From contig NZ_CP197417.1 in assembly GCF_052161615.1 (NCBI RefSeq), forward strand, positions 5,084,001-5,148,000: a DNA stretch of 64,000 nucleotides, written 5' to 3'. This DNA comes from Aeoliella sp052161615. Its GTDB lineage: Bacteria; Planctomycetota; Planctomycetia; Pirellulales; Lacipirellulaceae. This document shows positions 34,533 through 43,445 of the stretch, piece after piece. Position 1 is the stretch's first letter. Each line of letters opens with the position of its first letter. The position numbers and the translations under genes are program-made. Below the pieces are notes generated by a model. It was not told the DNA's origin. It saw nothing but the letters and a program-made list of their open reading frames with translations, and made no database searches.

Positions 34533-35581
34533 TTGGGGGGTGGGGGCTCGGGGCTGGGGACTGGTAAATCGGTGTCGGCCGTAGGCGCCGGTGTGGCAGC
34601 CTCTTTGTTATTTCCGAACCAGCCACTGACGGCGCGGGTAGCATCTCCCAACAGTTTGCCCGTTAGCAAATCCTGGGTGATTGTCGACTTCTCGGTCGAG
34701 AAATTCTCCCACACGGCGGCGATGTAGGGCTGACTGACCTCCGCCAGCGTGTTGTAGTAGCCGCGGGAGTGGATGTCCGTGAGAGCCACTCGGTAATGGT
34801 CGACCACGTGTCGATCGAACAAGCTGCCCGCGATCGTGATTCCCGAAAGCGCCCCCTGCCCTGCCCTGCCGAGCCGGTTGAGCGTGTGGAGCGTCATCGC
34901 GCCGGAGACTTCCAGCAGCGTCACTTCTTCTCCGCGTGCCACCTCGTGCATCTCGCGCCACAGCCGATCGATCTCGGCCGCGGGCAGCACCTTGGTGGGG
35001 TCAATCTTACTAACCGAGTTCGTGGTTTGCTCTATCGCTTGGGTGATTCCTTCGATCGACAGCGGTGGCGTGTCGAAAACTTGGGCACTCAAGGCCGACG
35101 ACTCGCGAATCGCTTCGAGTAAATCGCTCGCGTGGTCGATGGTCGAGTCCTCGGCGATCACCCCTTCGCGTTTGAGTTCGAGCGACAACTCTTTTAGGTA
35201 AGTCTGCGAGCCATATGCGACGTCGCTGACCACGGCGAGTAACAATGCCGGCGAAAGGTGCAATGTGGCAAGGCTCGCCATTTCGACGAACCCACCGACC
35301 GTTTTCTTGGCAACGTAGCCTTCGATCTGTGGCGTGTCGTTCTCGCTGCCGGCGAGCTTCACGCCCGCAATATCACGGGTCATGAAGTCGAGGCCCTGCT
35401 GCACGACGATCTCGTAGCTCTTCGAACTACGAAACGCCTGCGGCAACAGCAGGTTCGCGCCCTCGCGCACCATCCCGCCGGCAACCCCAACGGTGCTTCG
35501 AAGCGCGCGCTCGGGGAGACTCAGCGTGTAGAGCAAATAGTTGTGGATGCTGCCTTCGGTGGGTATGTCAGGATCGTTCAT
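34529..35581 (-). CDS. Conserved hypothetical protein
   Basis: A 350-residue protein. ATG 35581 (MNDPDIPTEGSIHNYLLYTL) is the likely start; the longer frame upstream is antisense to the J-domain gene. It is largely helical, with a moderately hydrophobic region around residues 110-145 (TVGGFVEMASLATLHLSPAL, LLAVVSDVAYG) but no clear transmembrane helix, and a Pro-rich tail (TDLPVPSPEPPPPN). The centre (FDTPPLSIEGITQAIEQTTN) may bind partners. I do not recognise the family. It is divergent from the J-domain gene with a 214-base shared promoter region. Confidence 0.68.
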   Translation of the reverse strand: MNDPDIPTEGSIHNYLLYTLSLPERALRSTVGVAGGMVREGANLLLPQAFRSSKSYEIVVQQGLDFMTRDIAGVKLAGSENDTPQIEGYVAKKTVGGFVEMASLATLHLSPALLLAVVSDVAYGSQTYLKELSLELKREGVIAEDSTIDHASDLLEAIRESSALSAQVFDTPPLSIEGITQAIEQTTNSVSKIDPTKVLPAAEIDRLWREMHEVARGEEVTLLEVSGAMTLHTLNRLGRAGQGALSGITIAGSLFDRHVVDHYRVALTDIHSRGYYNTLAEVSQPYIAAVWENFSTEKSTITQDLLTGKLLGDATRAVSGWFGNNKEAATPAPTADTDLPVPSPEPPPPN

Positions 35582-35748
35582 CGGCACTTGGTTGGATATG
35601 GAGAAACCCCTTACCGCGACTTGTCGCTCAGCCCGAGCAAGCTGCTGGACTCCATTTACGCGGATTTCGCATGGGGCGTCGAGATAGGGGTGAGTCGGTC
35701 GGCACCTTGGTACTTCGTCCGCGTGGTGCGATTCTTGCCCTCGTTGTG

Positions 35749-35754
35749 TATAAT
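35749..35754 (+). promoter_or_regulatory. Possible -10 element for the J-domain gene
   Basis: TATAAT at 35749-35754 (context GTTGTGTATAATTGG), 42 bases before the ATG at 35796. No -35 match at 17 bases. Weak candidate. Confidence 0.35.
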
Positions 35755-35795
35755 TGGCCGGGTCTTGGTGGCTTCGCAAAACGTGGATGGTAGTT

Positions 35796-36500
35796 ATGGC
35801 CGACGAGCTGGATAAACCTGTAGCCGCCTCCGCACTCGACGCGGCCATCGAACGCAACGCGGGCATCGTGAAGCGTTCGCGACGCAAGCGGCCGTTCCTC
35901 GAAGTGCTGGGCCTATCGGTTCCCGTCACGCCCGCCGACGTGCGGCACGCGTTTCTCGAGAAGGCCAAGGAAGCCCATCCCGACAAAGGGGGCGATTCGC
36001 AGCAGTTCAAAGCCCTGCAATCGGCGTTCGAAGAAGCCCTGGCTTTCGCGCAGCGCAACGGCAAACGCTTGCCCTGGATTGGCTTGCAGATGCCGCTGTA
36101 CATCGCCCAGCGCGAGATCGTGCGGCTGGTCGAATCGTGGGGTGGCCGGGCCGAGGTGCAGCAACTCGACTGGCTCGAAGACACCATCGGCCAGGACTTC
36201 ACCGCCATTGCCGATCGTTTGGTCGAGATTGACCTCACCGGCTGCGAAGTGGGCAACACCGAGCTCCTGCTGCTGGCCGATCACTCGGAAGGACTTCAGT
36301 TCCTCGAAGTCTTACGGCTCGCGAATACCGACGTCGCGGACACGGGCGTGATGAAAGTCACGGCCGCAAGTAATCTGCGCTACCTGGACGTTCGCGGCAC
36401 GGCAGTTAGCCGACAGCTTCGTAAGCAACTTGCGCGACTACCACAAATGCATCGCGTCGAGGGCGAAGGTGGCTGGTTTGATTGGTTGCCGTGGCGCTAG
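35796..36500 (+). CDS. J-domain protein fused to leucine-rich-repeat-like segment
   Basis: A 234-residue protein. A J domain spans about residues 35-85, with the diagnostic His-Pro-Asp in KEAHPDKGGDSQQFKALQSA. Residues 130-215 show leucine-rich-repeat character (LVEIDLTGCEVGNTELLLLA, LQFLEVLRLANTDVADTGVM, NLRYLDVRGTAVSRQL). J domains stimulate DnaK ATPase, and the LRR would supply binding specificity (inference). ATG 35796 (MADELDKPV) is chosen over 35754 because a plausible promoter lies between. The stop is 12 bases from the convergent sulfatase stop. Confidence 0.82.
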   Translation: MADELDKPVAASALDAAIERNAGIVKRSRRKRPFLEVLGLSVPVTPADVRHAFLEKAKEAHPDKGGDSQQFKALQSAFEEALAFAQRNGKRLPWIGLQMPLYIAQREIVRLVESWGGRAEVQQLDWLEDTIGQDFTAIADRLVEIDLTGCEVGNTELLLLADHSEGLQFLEVLRLANTDVADTGVMKVTAASNLRYLDVRGTAVSRQLRKQLARLPQMHRVEGEGGWFDWLPWR

Positions 36501-36512
36501 CATGCACCAACG

Positions 36513-38312
36513 TTACGGAGACGCGGTGGTGACTTTCGGCGGTGCGGCAGGTTGCGCTGCGGGTGTCGGCTTTTCACCACCATTCTGCGTTTCCGCTTCT
36601 GGCTTGGGCCAGTACGGAGTCAGCGGCAACACACCCGCTCGCGACGCCCAGGCTCCCCACATGCCGCTCAGTTCCGCCACGCGCTCGGGCTCGTCTTCGG
36701 CCAAGTCGGTGAGTTCGCTGGGATCTTCCTTCAAGTTGTAGAGCTGCCAACTTCCCGTCGCTCCACGAGCCACCAGCTTCCAATCACCGTGGCGAACGGC
36801 TCGATTGCCCTCGTGTTCCCAGAACAGCGGCTCTTTGCGTTCCAATGGTTTACTCGCAAACGCCGGGATCAGGCTGACTCCTTCGACGGGAGTGATCGCC
36901 TGATCGCCCTCGTGGAACTTCTCGGGGTACGTGGCGCCTGCAAGTTCAACAAGCGTCGGCATGATGTCGATCAGGTGGCCCGGCTGGTGTTCGAGGTCGC
37001 CACGTCGCGAAATACCTCGCGGCCAGTGGGCGATGAGCGGCGTCGCGATGCCACCTTCGTGAACATAGTGCTTGAACAAACGAAACGGCGTGTTCGAGGC
37101 GTTCGCCCATTCGCGGCCCACTTCCATGTAGGTATTGGCTGGACCGGGCATCACGCCACGACCCCAAAGCACCGGCTGCCCGTCGCGTGTAAACTCTGGC
37201 ACCGAGGCCAATTGGACCTCGTCTTTTCCCATGGGATCGGCTGGCTCCAGCTTATCGCGCATTTCACGGGCCTGGTTGCTGCGACCTTCTTCGGCGCAAG
37301 CACCATTGTCTTGCAAGTAGAGAATCAGTGTATTATCGAGCTGCCCGGTGTTGCGAAGCGTTTCGACCACGCGGCCGATTCCTTGATCCATCGAGTCGAT
37401 CATCGCGGCGTACGCTTCCATTCGCGCGGCTTGCCAGTCCTGCAGTTCTTCGTGCTGCCACTCCTTCACATGCGGCGCGAGTTCGGCATTTTCGGGCACC
37501 AACCCCTCGGCCTTCATCCGCGCAAGGCGGGCTTCGCGCATCTTGTCCCAACCCTCGTTGTACTTCCCTTTGTACTTCGCCATGTCGGCCGGCTTGGCAT
37601 GCAACGGCCAATGGGCAGCCGTGTACGCCAGGTACATCATGAACGGCTTCTGGCGATTGTGCTCGCGAATCATCCGTGATGCGTTGTCCGACAAAGCATC
37701 GGTGTAGTAGTAAGACTCGGGGTTCTCGGGCGCGATCAATTCCTCGTCACGTACCAACATGCCGGGATCGAAGTAACTTCCGGCACCTTGAATGGTTCCG
37801 TAGTAACGATCAAACCCGCGTGACAAAGGCCAGTTGTCGCGGTTGATCTTGTCCTCCTCGACTTGCTGTCGCTTGGGGGCGGGCGTCACGTGCCACTTGC
37901 CCACCATGTAGGTGTTGTAGCCAGCGGGACGTAGCACTTCGGCCAGAGTGACACACTGACGATTGAGGTCGCCCGCGTAACCACCCGTACCTTGGTAGCC
38001 CGTCATCCAGCCCATGCCGGCTTGGTGGGGATAGAGGCCCGTGAGTAAGCTTGCCCGGGTGGGGCAGCACCGCCCCGTGTTGTAGAAGTGGGTGAACCGG
38101 ACGCCTCCCGCGGCGAGCTTGTCCAAGTTGGGCGTCGCGATCTCGCCACCGTAGCAGCCAATATCGGAATAACCGATATCATCCGCCAGGATGACGATGA
38201 TGTTGGGACGCTGTTCGGCCGCCGTAACGACTGGCGTAAGCGCCAAAGGCGCAAGCGCACACGCAATAAATCGCAACACCGCCTTCGGCCTTGCGGAAGC
38301 AAGCCAGCTCAT
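36513..38312 (-). CDS. Exported sulfatase (formylglycine type)
   Basis: A 599-residue enzyme. A signal peptide (about residues 1-35, ending VVTAAE) is followed by metal-binding NIIVILADDIGYSDIGCYGG and the formylglycine motif in TGRCCPTRASLLTGLYPHQA (Cys-x-Pro-x-Arg). GKWHVT and DNGACAEEG complete the active site. It matches family S1 sulfatases, abundant in planctomycetes and used to desulfate algal polysaccharides or other sulfate esters. The substrate cannot be told. It resembles the arylsulfatase A/PAS type that ends near residue 550. The ATG at 38312 opens the signal peptide; the frame is open to 38477. Confidence 0.93.
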   Translation of the reverse strand: MSWLASARPKAVLRFIACALAPLALTPVVTAAEQRPNIIVILADDIGYSDIGCYGGEIATPNLDKLAAGGVRFTHFYNTGRCCPTRASLLTGLYPHQAGMGWMTGYQGTGGYAGDLNRQCVTLAEVLRPAGYNTYMVGKWHVTPAPKRQQVEEDKINRDNWPLSRGFDRYYGTIQGAGSYFDPGMLVRDEELIAPENPESYYYTDALSDNASRMIREHNRQKPFMMYLAYTAAHWPLHAKPADMAKYKGKYNEGWDKMREARLARMKAEGLVPENAELAPHVKEWQHEELQDWQAARMEAYAAMIDSMDQGIGRVVETLRNTGQLDNTLILYLQDNGACAEEGRSNQAREMRDKLEPADPMGKDEVQLASVPEFTRDGQPVLWGRGVMPGPANTYMEVGREWANASNTPFRLFKHYVHEGGIATPLIAHWPRGISRRGDLEHQPGHLIDIMPTLVELAGATYPEKFHEGDQAITPVEGVSLIPAFASKPLERKEPLFWEHEGNRAVRHGDWKLVARGATGSWQLYNLKEDPSELTDLAEDEPERVAELSGMWGAWASRAGVLPLTPYWPKPEAETQNGGEKPTPAAQPAAPPKVTTASP

Positions 38313-38771
38313 ATCAACAGCCTGGTGGGTAAGATTCGCCTTTAATCGTTCCGTAAATTGCGACAAGAGAAGTAACCTGCCCCGATTGGGAGGGACAGGC
38401 AACCCTGCGCAAGATTGTAGCATGCCACACCCCCCCGGGGCCAACACCCCGCGGCGAAGCGGCTCGCTTCTGGGCACTACGCGAAAACACGGGCAAAGTT
38501 CGCTGGAGCGCCGTTTATTCGGATGCTAGCGGTCCTGAGGCCACCGCACCGTGGCTATCCGCAAATAGTGTAACGCGCAGGAACATCTACCGTAGGTGGA
38601 TTAGGAGGAACTTTACCTAGGTGCTCGACGCTCAATACGCCCCAAAAGGCGGGGCTGTCCACTAGGACAATTGCCGCAACCGGGTTAACATCATGGACTT
38701 CGGACCACGAGCAAGCGTTGCTGCGCCTGCGCGTCGAGACTCCGCAGCTACTCACCCCCCGCCGATAATCG
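38313..38771. other. Divergent intergenic region, no gene recognised
   Basis: This 459-base region lies between the divergent sulfatase and MMPL genes, so it should hold both promoters, but no consensus pair stands out. A GGAGG at 38606 is not followed by a usable start. A weak minus-strand frame covers 38555 upward but overlaps the MMPL start and looks like shadow. Confidence 0.4.
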
Positions 38772-41609
38772 ATGTTCGCATTACTTGGAAATTGGGTGAA
38801 CCGCCATTGGCGGTTGATTCTCATAGGCTGGATCGTTCTGGCGGTTGGCTTGAAGCTAGTCGCCCCGAGTTGGGACAAGGTAGCTCTCGACGGCGACTTC
38901 GACTACCTGCCCAAGGATTCTACGAGCCGACGGGGACTCACGCTTCTGCAGGAGGCGTTTCCGGACGAGAAGGTCAAGAGCACCATCGTGCTGGTCTTCG
39001 CACGCAAAGAAGCACCGCTGACGAAACCGGACCGCCAGTTCGCGCTCGACGTGGCCACGCAGCTCAATGGACTCGGGCAGGACACCTTCCACAATCTGGA
39101 CCAGCTTCGCGAGCTGCTGAGAACCAAATTCAAGGTCGATCCCGAAAAGGTTCGACTCAACTCGATCCTTCAGTCGGCAGCCGTTCCACCCGGCGATGCC
39201 GCAGCCGATCCTGCTGCTGCGACCACGCCCAACGATAGCACGCTGGGCTTGACTAGCGAACAGGTGAAGGAAGTCGTTCAGACGTTCGTCAAGGAGCACG
39301 GCAAAGAAGTGCCCGATCCGGCGACGACCCCTCTACGAACTGTCGGAGCATTGGTTAGCTACGTTACGCCTCCGCTGCCCTGGGCGGATGACCAGAATCG
39401 TGTGTGGACCGAGCTGACGCCCGTCGTTGGCCCCATGCTCAAGAACACTCGCCGCGGCCACGCCAATGGCGCCAACGGATCGCGAGGCGAGCGACAGATC
39501 GAAGGTCACGCCGTAATGGTGGTCGGTCGCCTGACCACCGACATGATGGCCATCGAGAACGTACCAATCCTCAATGCCGTAGCCCAACTAGTCGACGAAG
39601 CGCGAGTGAGTGCAAAGCTCCCCGAAGGGCTCGAAATTGGACTGAGCGGCTCGACGCTCATCGGCGGCGACATGCAGTCGTCGGTCCAGGACAGCTTGAA
39701 GAGCACCGAGTTGACCACCATCATTCTCGTGCTTCTCTGCCTGCTGCTAATCTATCGTGCTCCGCTGCTGGTCATCATTCCCATGGCGACGATCGCTGTG
39801 AGCCTGAGCGTTGCCTTCGACGTCGTTGCCCTGATGGCCGACAACTTCGGCCCCGGCGACGTCACCATCGCGGGCTACACCAGCACGTTCACTATTTTCA
39901 CGACGACCAAGATTTTCGTGATCGTGATTCTCTTCGGCGCCGGGACCGACTTCTGTTTGTTCCTGATTGCTCGCTTCAAAGAAGAGCTGGGCCTGGGTAC
40001 CGAACTGCCCAAGGCCGCCGGCACCGCCATCTCGCACGTGGGCGACGCCCTCACCGCGAGTGCCTTCACCACCATCCTTGGTCTCGCCACGATGTTCTTC
40101 GCCCAATACGGCAAGTTCGTCTACTCGGGCCCCGTCGTTGCCATCTGCCTGTTCATCGCCCTCGTGGCTTCTCTGACGCTTGCTCCTGCCATGCTGCGGG
40201 CGTTCGGCAAGTTCGTTTTCTGGCCGTTCGGCGTGGAGACCGATAAGCACGATGAGCTCGAACGATTGCCGTTCGACGAGCAGATGAAGCGAATTTCGCC
40301 CCTATGGGACTTTGTCGCCAAGGCGGTGATGCGATACCCAGGCGTGATCCTGTGGGTATCTTTGGGCCTATCGGCCGTGTTCATCATCGAAGGTTTGAGC
40401 GTCGAAGTGACGCACGACTTCATGAACGAACTCGCCGACAACCGGCCTACCAAGCAGGGCACCAACCTGATCCGCGAGTACTTCCCGCCTGGCGAGACGG
40501 CCCCGATGACCGTGATGGCCACGCTACCAGAAGGTGGTCTCAACGACGCTGGCAACTACGACATCGCCTTTCTCAATACGTATCTATACAACATCCCCGG
40601 CGTCATGGACGTCCGCAGTCTGTACAAGCCACGCGGCGGCGATCCGAGTAGCAGCGAAAACCTCACCGAACTCACCGTCGCTAGTAGCCCCCTCGCGAAA
40701 AGCACGTTCGTGTCCGAGACGGGTCCCTACGCGGGCAAAGTGACACAGCTTCACTTGGTGCTCGATCAAGACCCCTTCTCCCGCGAAGCGCGAGCCCTCG
40801 TCGACACGATCGAAGAGAAGCTGAAGCCGATCTCCAAGGGCGAACCACTAGCCGAGCTGAAGCCCGACTGGTTTGCTGGGAGCCAACAGAGCTGGGACAC
40901 CATTCGCGAAGGTATGCCGGCGTGGAAGGGTGCGACGTTCGAATTGGTGGGAACTTCCCCCGCCATGCGCGACCTCGCTAACGTAACCGCCGAGGACGAA
41001 GTAACCATCAAGATCCTGGTGGTGCTCTCCGTGCTCGCCGTGATCATGGTTATCCTCCGCCGGCCCATCGTTTGTCTGTACCTGATTCTTACCGTGCTGC
41101 TCTCCTACTACGCCACAATCGGCATGACGGAGATGTTCTTCAACTGGTACTACCAAGGCACCTTCGACGGGCTCGACTGGAAGGCTCCCATCTTCTTGTT
41201 CGTGATCCTCATCGCCGTGGGGCAAGACTACAACATCTACCTCACCACCCGCATCGTTGAAGAACAGGCCAAGCTGGGACCACACCGCGGGCTTCGCAAA
41301 GCGATGGTGCAAACCGGTGGCATCATCACCAGTTGCGGCATCATCATGGCAGGCACGTTCGTCGCCATGACATCGGGCACGCTACGAGGCATGATCGAGC
41401 TCGGCTTCGCCCTGTCGCTCGGCGTGCTGCTCGATACGTTCTTCGTTCGCACCATCGTGGTCCCCTGCTTCTTCTCGCTACTTGCGGGCAAGGAGCCCAA
41501 GGAGGAAACCGAGGCGAAGAAACGTGAGGCGGCGGCGGAAGGTTCTTCCCGACTCGGTAGCGCCCCGCACCACTCGCACACTTCGGCGGTTAGCGAATCG
41601 GCCAGCTAG
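38772..41609 (+). CDS. MMPL-family RND exporter
   Basis: A 945-residue membrane protein with the MMPL layout: one helix (MFALLGNWVNRHWRLILIGW), a periplasmic domain, helices 2-6, a second periplasmic domain and helices 8-12. The proton-relay Asp residues are in FGAGTDFCLFLIARFKEELG (about residue 395) and AVGQDYNIYLTTRIVEE (about residue 818). The family exports lipids, hopanoids or other lipophilic compounds. Residues 915-945 form a hydrophilic His/Ser-containing tail. No adaptor or outer-membrane partner is nearby. It is the only gene on this strand in the region, transcribed alone. Confidence 0.92.
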   Translation: MFALLGNWVNRHWRLILIGWIVLAVGLKLVAPSWDKVALDGDFDYLPKDSTSRRGLTLLQEAFPDEKVKSTIVLVFARKEAPLTKPDRQFALDVATQLNGLGQDTFHNLDQLRELLRTKFKVDPEKVRLNSILQSAAVPPGDAAADPAAATTPNDSTLGLTSEQVKEVVQTFVKEHGKEVPDPATTPLRTVGALVSYVTPPLPWADDQNRVWTELTPVVGPMLKNTRRGHANGANGSRGERQIEGHAVMVVGRLTTDMMAIENVPILNAVAQLVDEARVSAKLPEGLEIGLSGSTLIGGDMQSSVQDSLKSTELTTIILVLLCLLLIYRAPLLVIIPMATIAVSLSVAFDVVALMADNFGPGDVTIAGYTSTFTIFTTTKIFVIVILFGAGTDFCLFLIARFKEELGLGTELPKAAGTAISHVGDALTASAFTTILGLATMFFAQYGKFVYSGPVVAICLFIALVASLTLAPAMLRAFGKFVFWPFGVETDKHDELERLPFDEQMKRISPLWDFVAKAVMRYPGVILWVSLGLSAVFIIEGLSVEVTHDFMNELADNRPTKQGTNLIREYFPPGETAPMTVMATLPEGGLNDAGNYDIAFLNTYLYNIPGVMDVRSLYKPRGGDPSSSENLTELTVASSPLAKSTFVSETGPYAGKVTQLHLVLDQDPFSREARALVDTIEEKLKPISKGEPLAELKPDWFAGSQQSWDTIREGMPAWKGATFELVGTSPAMRDLANVTAEDEVTIKILVVLSVLAVIMVILRRPIVCLYLILTVLLSYYATIGMTEMFFNWYYQGTFDGLDWKAPIFLFVILIAVGQDYNIYLTTRIVEEQAKLGPHRGLRKAMVQTGGIITSCGIIMAGTFVAMTSGTLRGMIELGFALSLGVLLDTFFVRTIVVPCFFSLLAGKEPKEETEAKKREAAAEGSSRLGSAPHHSHTSAVSESAS

Positions 41610-41898
41610 CACCGCTTCTGCCGGTGTCAGCTTCGCTTTACACTTGCTGCGGCAATTCGTGCAAAGTGGTCAGAAAAGCCGGCAGTTAATGCGGTCGTGT
41701 GTGAATTTTTTGGTTTTTCCGAGCGCGACGATTGACGAATCCGTACCGACTCGGGAAACTGTTGGAGGTGAGGGGGAGGAGAACTCATACCGACCCATCC
41801 AGCTGTTCGCACACCGCACTGATATACATCTTCGATTCAGCGAATAGCGACGCCGGAGGAACCTTAACGGGTTCCTCCGGTTTTTTTATGCGCTCGCA
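41610..41898 (+). other. Non-coding region ending in a strong terminator; possible small RNA
   Basis: No reading frame supported. The region after the MMPL gene has a T-rich patch (41706-41722), a TTGACG at 41732 and a purine tract GGAGGTGAGGGGGAGGAG near 41765, and closes at the terminator at 41853-41887. The terminator lies 240 bases after the MMPL stop, so either a long 3' UTR or a separate small transcript is possible. Confidence 0.35.
41853..41887 (+). terminator. Strong rho-independent terminator
   Basis: Perfect 11-bp stem CCGGAGGAACC (41853-41863) with GGTTCCTCCGG (41870-41880), 6-base loop, followed by seven T residues. Plus-strand orientation. Confidence 0.93.
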
Positions 41899-42744
41899 TC
41901 AAGCCTCACTTTGCGGAAGCAGCTTCCATCTCAATCGCATCGGCGAGCGATTCTTCGCCAGCTCAGCGGTGGTCGCGTATGCTTTCGCCGGGACGGCGTA
42001 ACCGAGTGCATCGACTTCAATGAATGGCACTTCGAAGCACCAAGGCGTCACACCGACATGCCAAGTGAAGTCGGCCGAAGAACTGGGGCGAGGTTCGAAC
42101 GTCACCGGCGACTTCGCGAGCGGGCCTTCGCCGAGTGTCATCGCGTCGCACAGTTCGTCACCCGGACTCGCCGGACACAGACAGCAGAGCCACAGACTGA
42201 GCCAGTCGAATGTTCGTAGCCATCCCAAACACTCGTCCGCGAGCGACTGCGTGTGCACCGGGCGATTGATCGACCGCCACTCGGCGAGCCACGCGGTACG
42301 CCATTCACCAATCTCAGCAAGCCACTGCTGGCTGACGTCGAGCTTTGCATGGTGCGACTCGCGAAGCAGATGTTCGAAGTGCCCCGCAACCGACCATCCT
42401 GCAATTGGACCAATCTGCCGAGCTCGAATCACCGAGTCCCGCCACATCTGCAGGGCGTCCGTCGGTGGTAGTTCAGTGAATGAGTAAGGCCGCTGATGCT
42501 CGGCATCGATGCCAGGATCCGCTTCCCACGCCGTCCAACCATCGTCGTGATGCAAAATGGCGGCAAGCATCTCGCGGCGGACTTCCTGAAGATGGAGATC
42601 CTTCGAGTCGGCGGAGCAAACCACGCTCGCCACCTCGCCCCCCCACGCCGCGGCGAGTTCACCGCTCACCCGCGCGTGCTCAACCTGCGAGATCAAGAGC
42701 CACTTCTCGGGCGATTCGCCCAGCGGAACATTGCGTCGAATCAT
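41899..42744 (-). CDS. DUF3891 family protein
   Basis: A 281-residue protein. It begins MIRRNVPLGESPEKWLLISQ, VEHARVSGELAAAWG and has AAILHHDDGWTAWEADPGID with an HHDDGW motif, typical of DUF3891. His-Asp residues suggest an HD-like hydrolase relation (inference), but the family is uncharacterised. Cytoplasmic. The Uma2 gene lies 6 bases upstream on the same strand, so the pair is an operon. Confidence 0.85.
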   Translation of the reverse strand: MIRRNVPLGESPEKWLLISQVEHARVSGELAAAWGGEVASVVCSADSKDLHLQEVRREMLAAILHHDDGWTAWEADPGIDAEHQRPYSFTELPPTDALQMWRDSVIRARQIGPIAGWSVAGHFEHLLRESHHAKLDVSQQWLAEIGEWRTAWLAEWRSINRPVHTQSLADECLGWLRTFDWLSLWLCCLCPASPGDELCDAMTLGEGPLAKSPVTFEPRPSSSADFTWHVGVTPWCFEVPFIEVDALGYAVPAKAYATTAELAKNRSPMRLRWKLLPQSEA

Positions 42745-42750
42745 GGCGGG

Positions 42751-43329
42751 TTAGCGGGCGTGGAGAAACAGATCGGCAACCTTGACTGAGAATCCAGGTA
42801 CAACCTCTTCACCGGACAGCGACTGCTCCTCGGTCAGAACGCAAATGTTATCGAGAGACCGATACACGGCGACCGTTCGACCGCGAGAATACACCACCCA
42901 AACCGCCTTGGCTCCGGCGGCGAGCCACTGTCTCGCCTTCTCATCTACTTCGTCGGCCGTATCTCCGGGAGATACTACTTCGATCGCAAGTGCTGGGGCT
43001 TCGGGAAAGTACTTCTCGGTGAAGCCAACTGCATCGAGACGGTCCTTCGTAACGAACGCCACGTCGGGCGCGAGCACCGTATCCGGACGACGTGCAACAA
43101 GAAACCCCACTTCCCCCGTCACAACATCGCCTAGCTCGTGCTCATCCACATACTCTCCGAGCAAACTGGCTATGCGGCGTTCAAACGACCCATGCCCAAA
43201 TCCTGTTGGCGACATTAACTTCACCCTCCCCTCAATGAGCTCGCACCTCTGGCCGTGGTAGTCGCGTAGCAACTCGTCCGCGGTCACCAATTGGGGTTCG
43301 GCAGTCGGCTTGATTTCGGCAGTGCTCAT
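42751..43329 (-). CDS. Uma2 family (DUF820) restriction-endonuclease-fold protein
   Basis: A 192-residue protein. Motifs CELIEGRVKLMSPTGFGHGS, FLVARRPDTVLAPDVAFVTK, APALAIEVVSPGDTADEVDE and WLAAGAKAVWVVYSRGRTVA match Uma2; the PD-(D/E)xK-type residues (Glu in IEG, Asp in PDVAFV, ExV) are intact. Uma2 proteins are very common in cyanobacteria and planctomycetes; their cellular role is undetermined. First gene of a pair with DUF3891. Confidence 0.92.
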   Translation of the reverse strand: MSTAEIKPTAEPQLVTADELLRDYHGQRCELIEGRVKLMSPTGFGHGSFERRIASLLGEYVDEHELGDVVTGEVGFLVARRPDTVLAPDVAFVTKDRLDAVGFTEKYFPEAPALAIEVVSPGDTADEVDEKARQWLAAGAKAVWVVYSRGRTVAVYRSLDNICVLTEEQSLSGEEVVPGFSVKVADLFLHAR

Positions 43330-43387
43330 GCTGTCATCTTAGCACACGAGTCGCGATCGAACAAAAACACGCCTCCTCCAAACAGAA

Positions 43388-43418
43388 ACAACCGGCGTCG
43401 AGTCGACACCGGCTGTTC
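43388..43418 (-). terminator. Hairpin terminator after the aldolase gene
   Basis: AACAACCGGCGTCG and CGACACCGGCTGTT form a near-perfect stem (one G-T, one mismatch) around AGT. It sits about 30 bases after the aldolase stop at 43446. The T-tract is weak. Confidence 0.65.
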
Positions 43419-43445
43419 TGAGAGTTCAAATTCTAGATCAGCGTT

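Noticed and set aside
38555..38878. 107-codon minus-strand frame between sulfatase and MMPL genes
   Set aside because: Overlaps the first 100 bases of the MMPL gene and has no start signal or motif.
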